Shown here one piece after another: positions 4,964-6,859 of a DNA stretch of 6,859 nt. Under the pieces are notes generated by a model. The model saw only the letters and a program-made list of their open reading frames with translations. It was not told where the DNA came from and ran no database searches. The stretch comes from Planctomycetota bacterium. GTDB taxonomy: Bacteria; Planctomycetota; B143-G9. The position numbers and the translations under genes were made by a program. How positions within the stretch are numbered: the first letter of the stretch is position 1; each line of letters opens with the position of its first letter. The stretch is from the NCBI GenBank assembly GCA_003644275.1, contig QNBY01000058.1, forward strand, positions 1-6,859, read 5' to 3'.

Positions 4964-6241
4964 ATGAAGAAGTACGGCGTTGCGGCGGCGTTGCTCATCG
5001 CGGCGGTGGTGGTGTGGAAGCTGGCGATCCTCTCCCCCCGGCGGACCGCCCCTTCCGAGACCGTCCTCACATTCTGGCACATTCAGAACTACTCGCCCAC
5101 GCGGGAGGTGATAGACGCGGCGGTGAAGCGCTTCCTCGCTTCCCACTCCGGCGTCGAGGTGAAGGTAACGGCCATGAGGAACGACGACTACAAGACGAAG
5201 CTCGAGCTCGCCTTCCGTGCGGGCGACCCGCCGGACGTCTTCCACACCTGGGGCGGCGGAATGCTCGCCGACAAGGCCCGCGCGGGCCTGCTTCTCCCCC
5301 TCGATCCCCTCTTCGCCCGCCCCGGCTTCCGCGACCGCATCCTCCCCGCCGCCCTGCCCTTCTGCTTCTCGGACGGCAAATCCTGGTGCGTCCCGGCCGA
5401 CCTGTCGGTGGTGCTCTTCTTCTACGACCGCGAGACATTCGCCAAGGCGGGCGTCGAACCTCCCGCCACCTTCGACGAACTGCTGGCCGCCTGCCGCCGT
5501 CTCCGGGAGAAGGGCGTCGAGCCCATAGCGCTCGGCAACATGGACCGCTGGCCCGGTTGCTTCTACTACGTGTACGGCGTGGTGCGAAACGGCGGGCGGG
5601 AAGCGGTCCGCAAGGCCGCCGCCCTCGAGAAGGGAGCCTTCCTCTCCCCCGCCTTCGTGAAGGCCGGTGAGATGATACGCGGAATGGTGAAGGCGGGCTG
5701 CTTCAACCGCGGCTTCCAGGGCATGAAGACCGATGCCTCCCGCCGCCTGCTCTTCACCGGAAAGGCGGCGATGACCCTCATGGGGACCTGGTTCATCGCC
5801 CACGCCGCCACCGAGTCCCCCGCGGGCCTGGAACGCTACGGCTGCTTCCCCTTCCCCGCCCTCGGCGCGCCCGGAGGGGACGATTCCGCCGTGGTGGGCG
5901 GCCTGAACTGCGCCTACGCCCTCTCGGCGTCCTGCAAACATCCCGACCTCGCCATGGACCTGCTGGACTGCCTCACCGACGCCCGCTTCGCCTCCGACTG
6001 GGCGGCTACCGGCAGGATACCCGCAGTGAAGGGCGCTCCCCCCTCCAGCTTCAACCCGCTCACCCGCCGGGCGTTCGAAATACTCTCCCGCGCGTCGTTC
6101 ATCCAGATGTACTTCGACCAACTCTTCGGCCCGCGCCTCGCCGAGGTGCACAAGGACACCTGCCAGGCCCTCTTTTCCCTCTCGATGGACCCGCGCGCCG
6201 TGGCCGAAAAACTCGAGGAAACGGCCTCCAAATTGCGATGA
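4964..6241 (+). CDS. Extracellular solute-binding protein, family 1 (sugar ABC importer)
   Basis: A 425-residue substrate-binding protein of the MalE/UgpB class (SBP_bac_1), expected outside the cytoplasmic membrane to deliver a carbohydrate-like ligand to the importer. After an N-terminal hydrophobic segment (about 5-22) comes the typical first strand VLTFWHIQN (34-42), then RAGDPPDVFHTWGG (85-98), a family hallmark, and later GKAAMTLMGTWF (266-277) and a C-terminal helical part with ATGRIPAVKG (348-357). No lipobox cysteine and no clear signal-peptidase site follow the hydrophobic segment, so it may be a membrane-anchored or Sec-exported periplasmic protein. Ten cysteines are spread along the mature chain, more than usual for this family. 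An AGGTAGGTGA ribosome site (4951-4960) precedes the ATG. The stop codon overlaps the next gene's ATG. Substrate is unknown. Confidence 0.9.
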   Translation: MKKYGVAAALLIAAVVVWKLAILSPRRTAPSETVLTFWHIQNYSPTREVIDAAVKRFLASHSGVEVKVTAMRNDDYKTKLELAFRAGDPPDVFHTWGGGMLADKARAGLLLPLDPLFARPGFRDRILPAALPFCFSDGKSWCVPADLSVVLFFYDRETFAKAGVEPPATFDELLAACRRLREKGVEPIALGNMDRWPGCFYYVYGVVRNGGREAVRKAAALEKGAFLSPAFVKAGEMIRGMVKAGCFNRGFQGMKTDASRRLLFTGKAAMTLMGTWFIAHAATESPAGLERYGCFPFPALGAPGGDDSAVVGGLNCAYALSASCKHPDLAMDLLDCLTDARFASDWAATGRIPAVKGAPPSSFNPLTRRAFEILSRASFIQMYFDQLFGPRLAEVHKDTCQALFSLSMDPRAVAEKLEETASKLR

Positions 6242-6859
6242 GCGTGAAAGCCCGGCCCGCGCCTCCAGGACTGCCCGCCTTCCTCCTGCCCGCCCTCGTC
6301 CTGTACGGGGGGCTCGTGCTGCTGCCCGTGGCGCAGTCGGTGGTGTTCTCGTTCCTCTCCTTCGGCGCGCGCTCCGTGACGTTCGCGGGGACCGCCAACT
6401 ACGCCGAGCTGCTGGCCGACCCCGTCTTCTACCGCGCCTTCGCCCACAACCTCGTGCTGGCGCTCGCCTCGGTGGTCATCCAGATACCGCTCGCGCTGGC
6501 TTTCGCCTTGGCGCTGCAGTGCTCTTCCCCTCTTTCGCGGGCGCTGCGGAGCCTGGTCTTCTCGCCGATGATCCTGCCCAGCGCCGTGGTGGCCATACTG
6601 TTCACCCTGCTCTACAACCCCTTCGAGGGTCCCTTGAACGCCTTCCTGGAGAGCGCCGCGGGCGTCTCCCCCCTCTGGCTGGCGGACGAGTCTCTCGTCC
6701 TTCCGTCCCTCATCGCGGCCATATCGTGGCGTTACATAGGCTTCCACATGATGCTGTTGCTCGCGGCGCTTCAGGCGGTGGACCCCTCCCTCCACGAGGC
6801 CGCGGCCCTCGACGGCGCAGGCCCCTGGCTCCGCTTCCGCCACGTGACGCTGCCTTCCA
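6238..6859 (+). CDS. ABC sugar transporter permease, MalF/UgpA type, N-terminal part (runs off the right edge)
   Basis: The first 207 codons of an integral membrane permease for the same importer. Hydrophobic helices lie at about 13-35, 70-94, 104-127 and 156-178. The phrase TANYAELLADPVFYRAFAHN (52-71) precedes the second helix, as is typical of UgpA/MalF-like subunits. The cytoplasmic EAA loop begins EAAALDGAGPWLRFRHVTLP (187-206), the coupling site for the ATPase subunit, and confirms the family. The ATG at 6238 overlaps the binding-protein stop as ATGA. No strong ribosome site lies upstream, so translation is probably coupled. The last visible codons are in the EAA loop and the remaining helices lie beyond the window. 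A second permease (UgpE/MalG type) would be expected next. No frameshift is seen. Confidence 0.93.
   Translation, partial: MSVKARPAPPGLPAFLLPALVLYGGLVLLPVAQSVVFSFLSFGARSVTFAGTANYAELLADPVFYRAFAHNLVLALASVVIQIPLALAFALALQCSSPLSRALRSLVFSPMILPSAVVAILFTLLYNPFEGPLNAFLESAAGVSPLWLADESLVLPSLIAAISWRYIGFHMMLLLAALQAVDPSLHEAAALDGAGPWLRFRHVTLPS

Noticed and set aside
3587..6151. An 854-codon open frame on the minus strand antisense to the ATPase and binding-protein genes
   Set aside because: The sense genes carry complete family motifs. The antisense frame is long only because of GC-rich third positions. Its translation is low-complexity, rich in Gly, Glu, Arg and His, with no motif.

Overview
This window is a GC-rich stretch of bacterial chromosome, roughly two-thirds G+C by eye. 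A divergent intergenic region near 2.07-2.22 kb splits it. To the left, on the minus strand, a membrane histidine kinase gene runs straight into the 5' end of dnaE, which leaves the window at base 1. To the right, on the plus strand, lie a dihydroorotase gene (pyrC) and then the first three genes of a carbohydrate-type ABC importer: ATPase, substrate-binding protein and permease. The permease leaves the window at base 6859. No tRNA, rRNA, CRISPR array, transposase or phage gene was seen.

The organism cannot be named from this. A DnaE-type polymerase with a full set of PHP metal ligands, a RegB-like six-helix sensor kinase and a binding protein with no lipobox suggest a diderm, non-Firmicutes lineage. 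Isoleucine is often encoded by ATA and some arginines by AGG despite the high GC. That is unusual for typical high-GC Proteobacteria or Actinobacteria and may point to a less common phylum.

Translational coupling recurs. dnaE starts at a TTG inside TTGA, overlapping the kinase stop. pyrC starts at a TTG inside TTGA, overlapping the stop of a previously unlisted 33-codon ORF that has a strong Shine-Dalgarno. The permease starts in an ATGA overlap with the binding-protein stop. Plausible sigma70-type promoters face both ways out of the intergenic region. The kinase promoter lies so close to its ATG that the transcript would be almost leaderless.

The least explained stretch is the roughly 220 bp between pyrC and the ATPase gene. 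It is bracketed by two near-identical 20-bp direct repeats (19/20) and contains several short inverted repeats that can pair in competing ways. The other notable point is that the kinase carries the GGxxNPF loop known as the quinone-sensing signature of RegB/PrrB, yet its phospho-acceptor box is of the ordinary HisKA type. The genes themselves belong to known families. No clearly new multi-gene system is demonstrable here.
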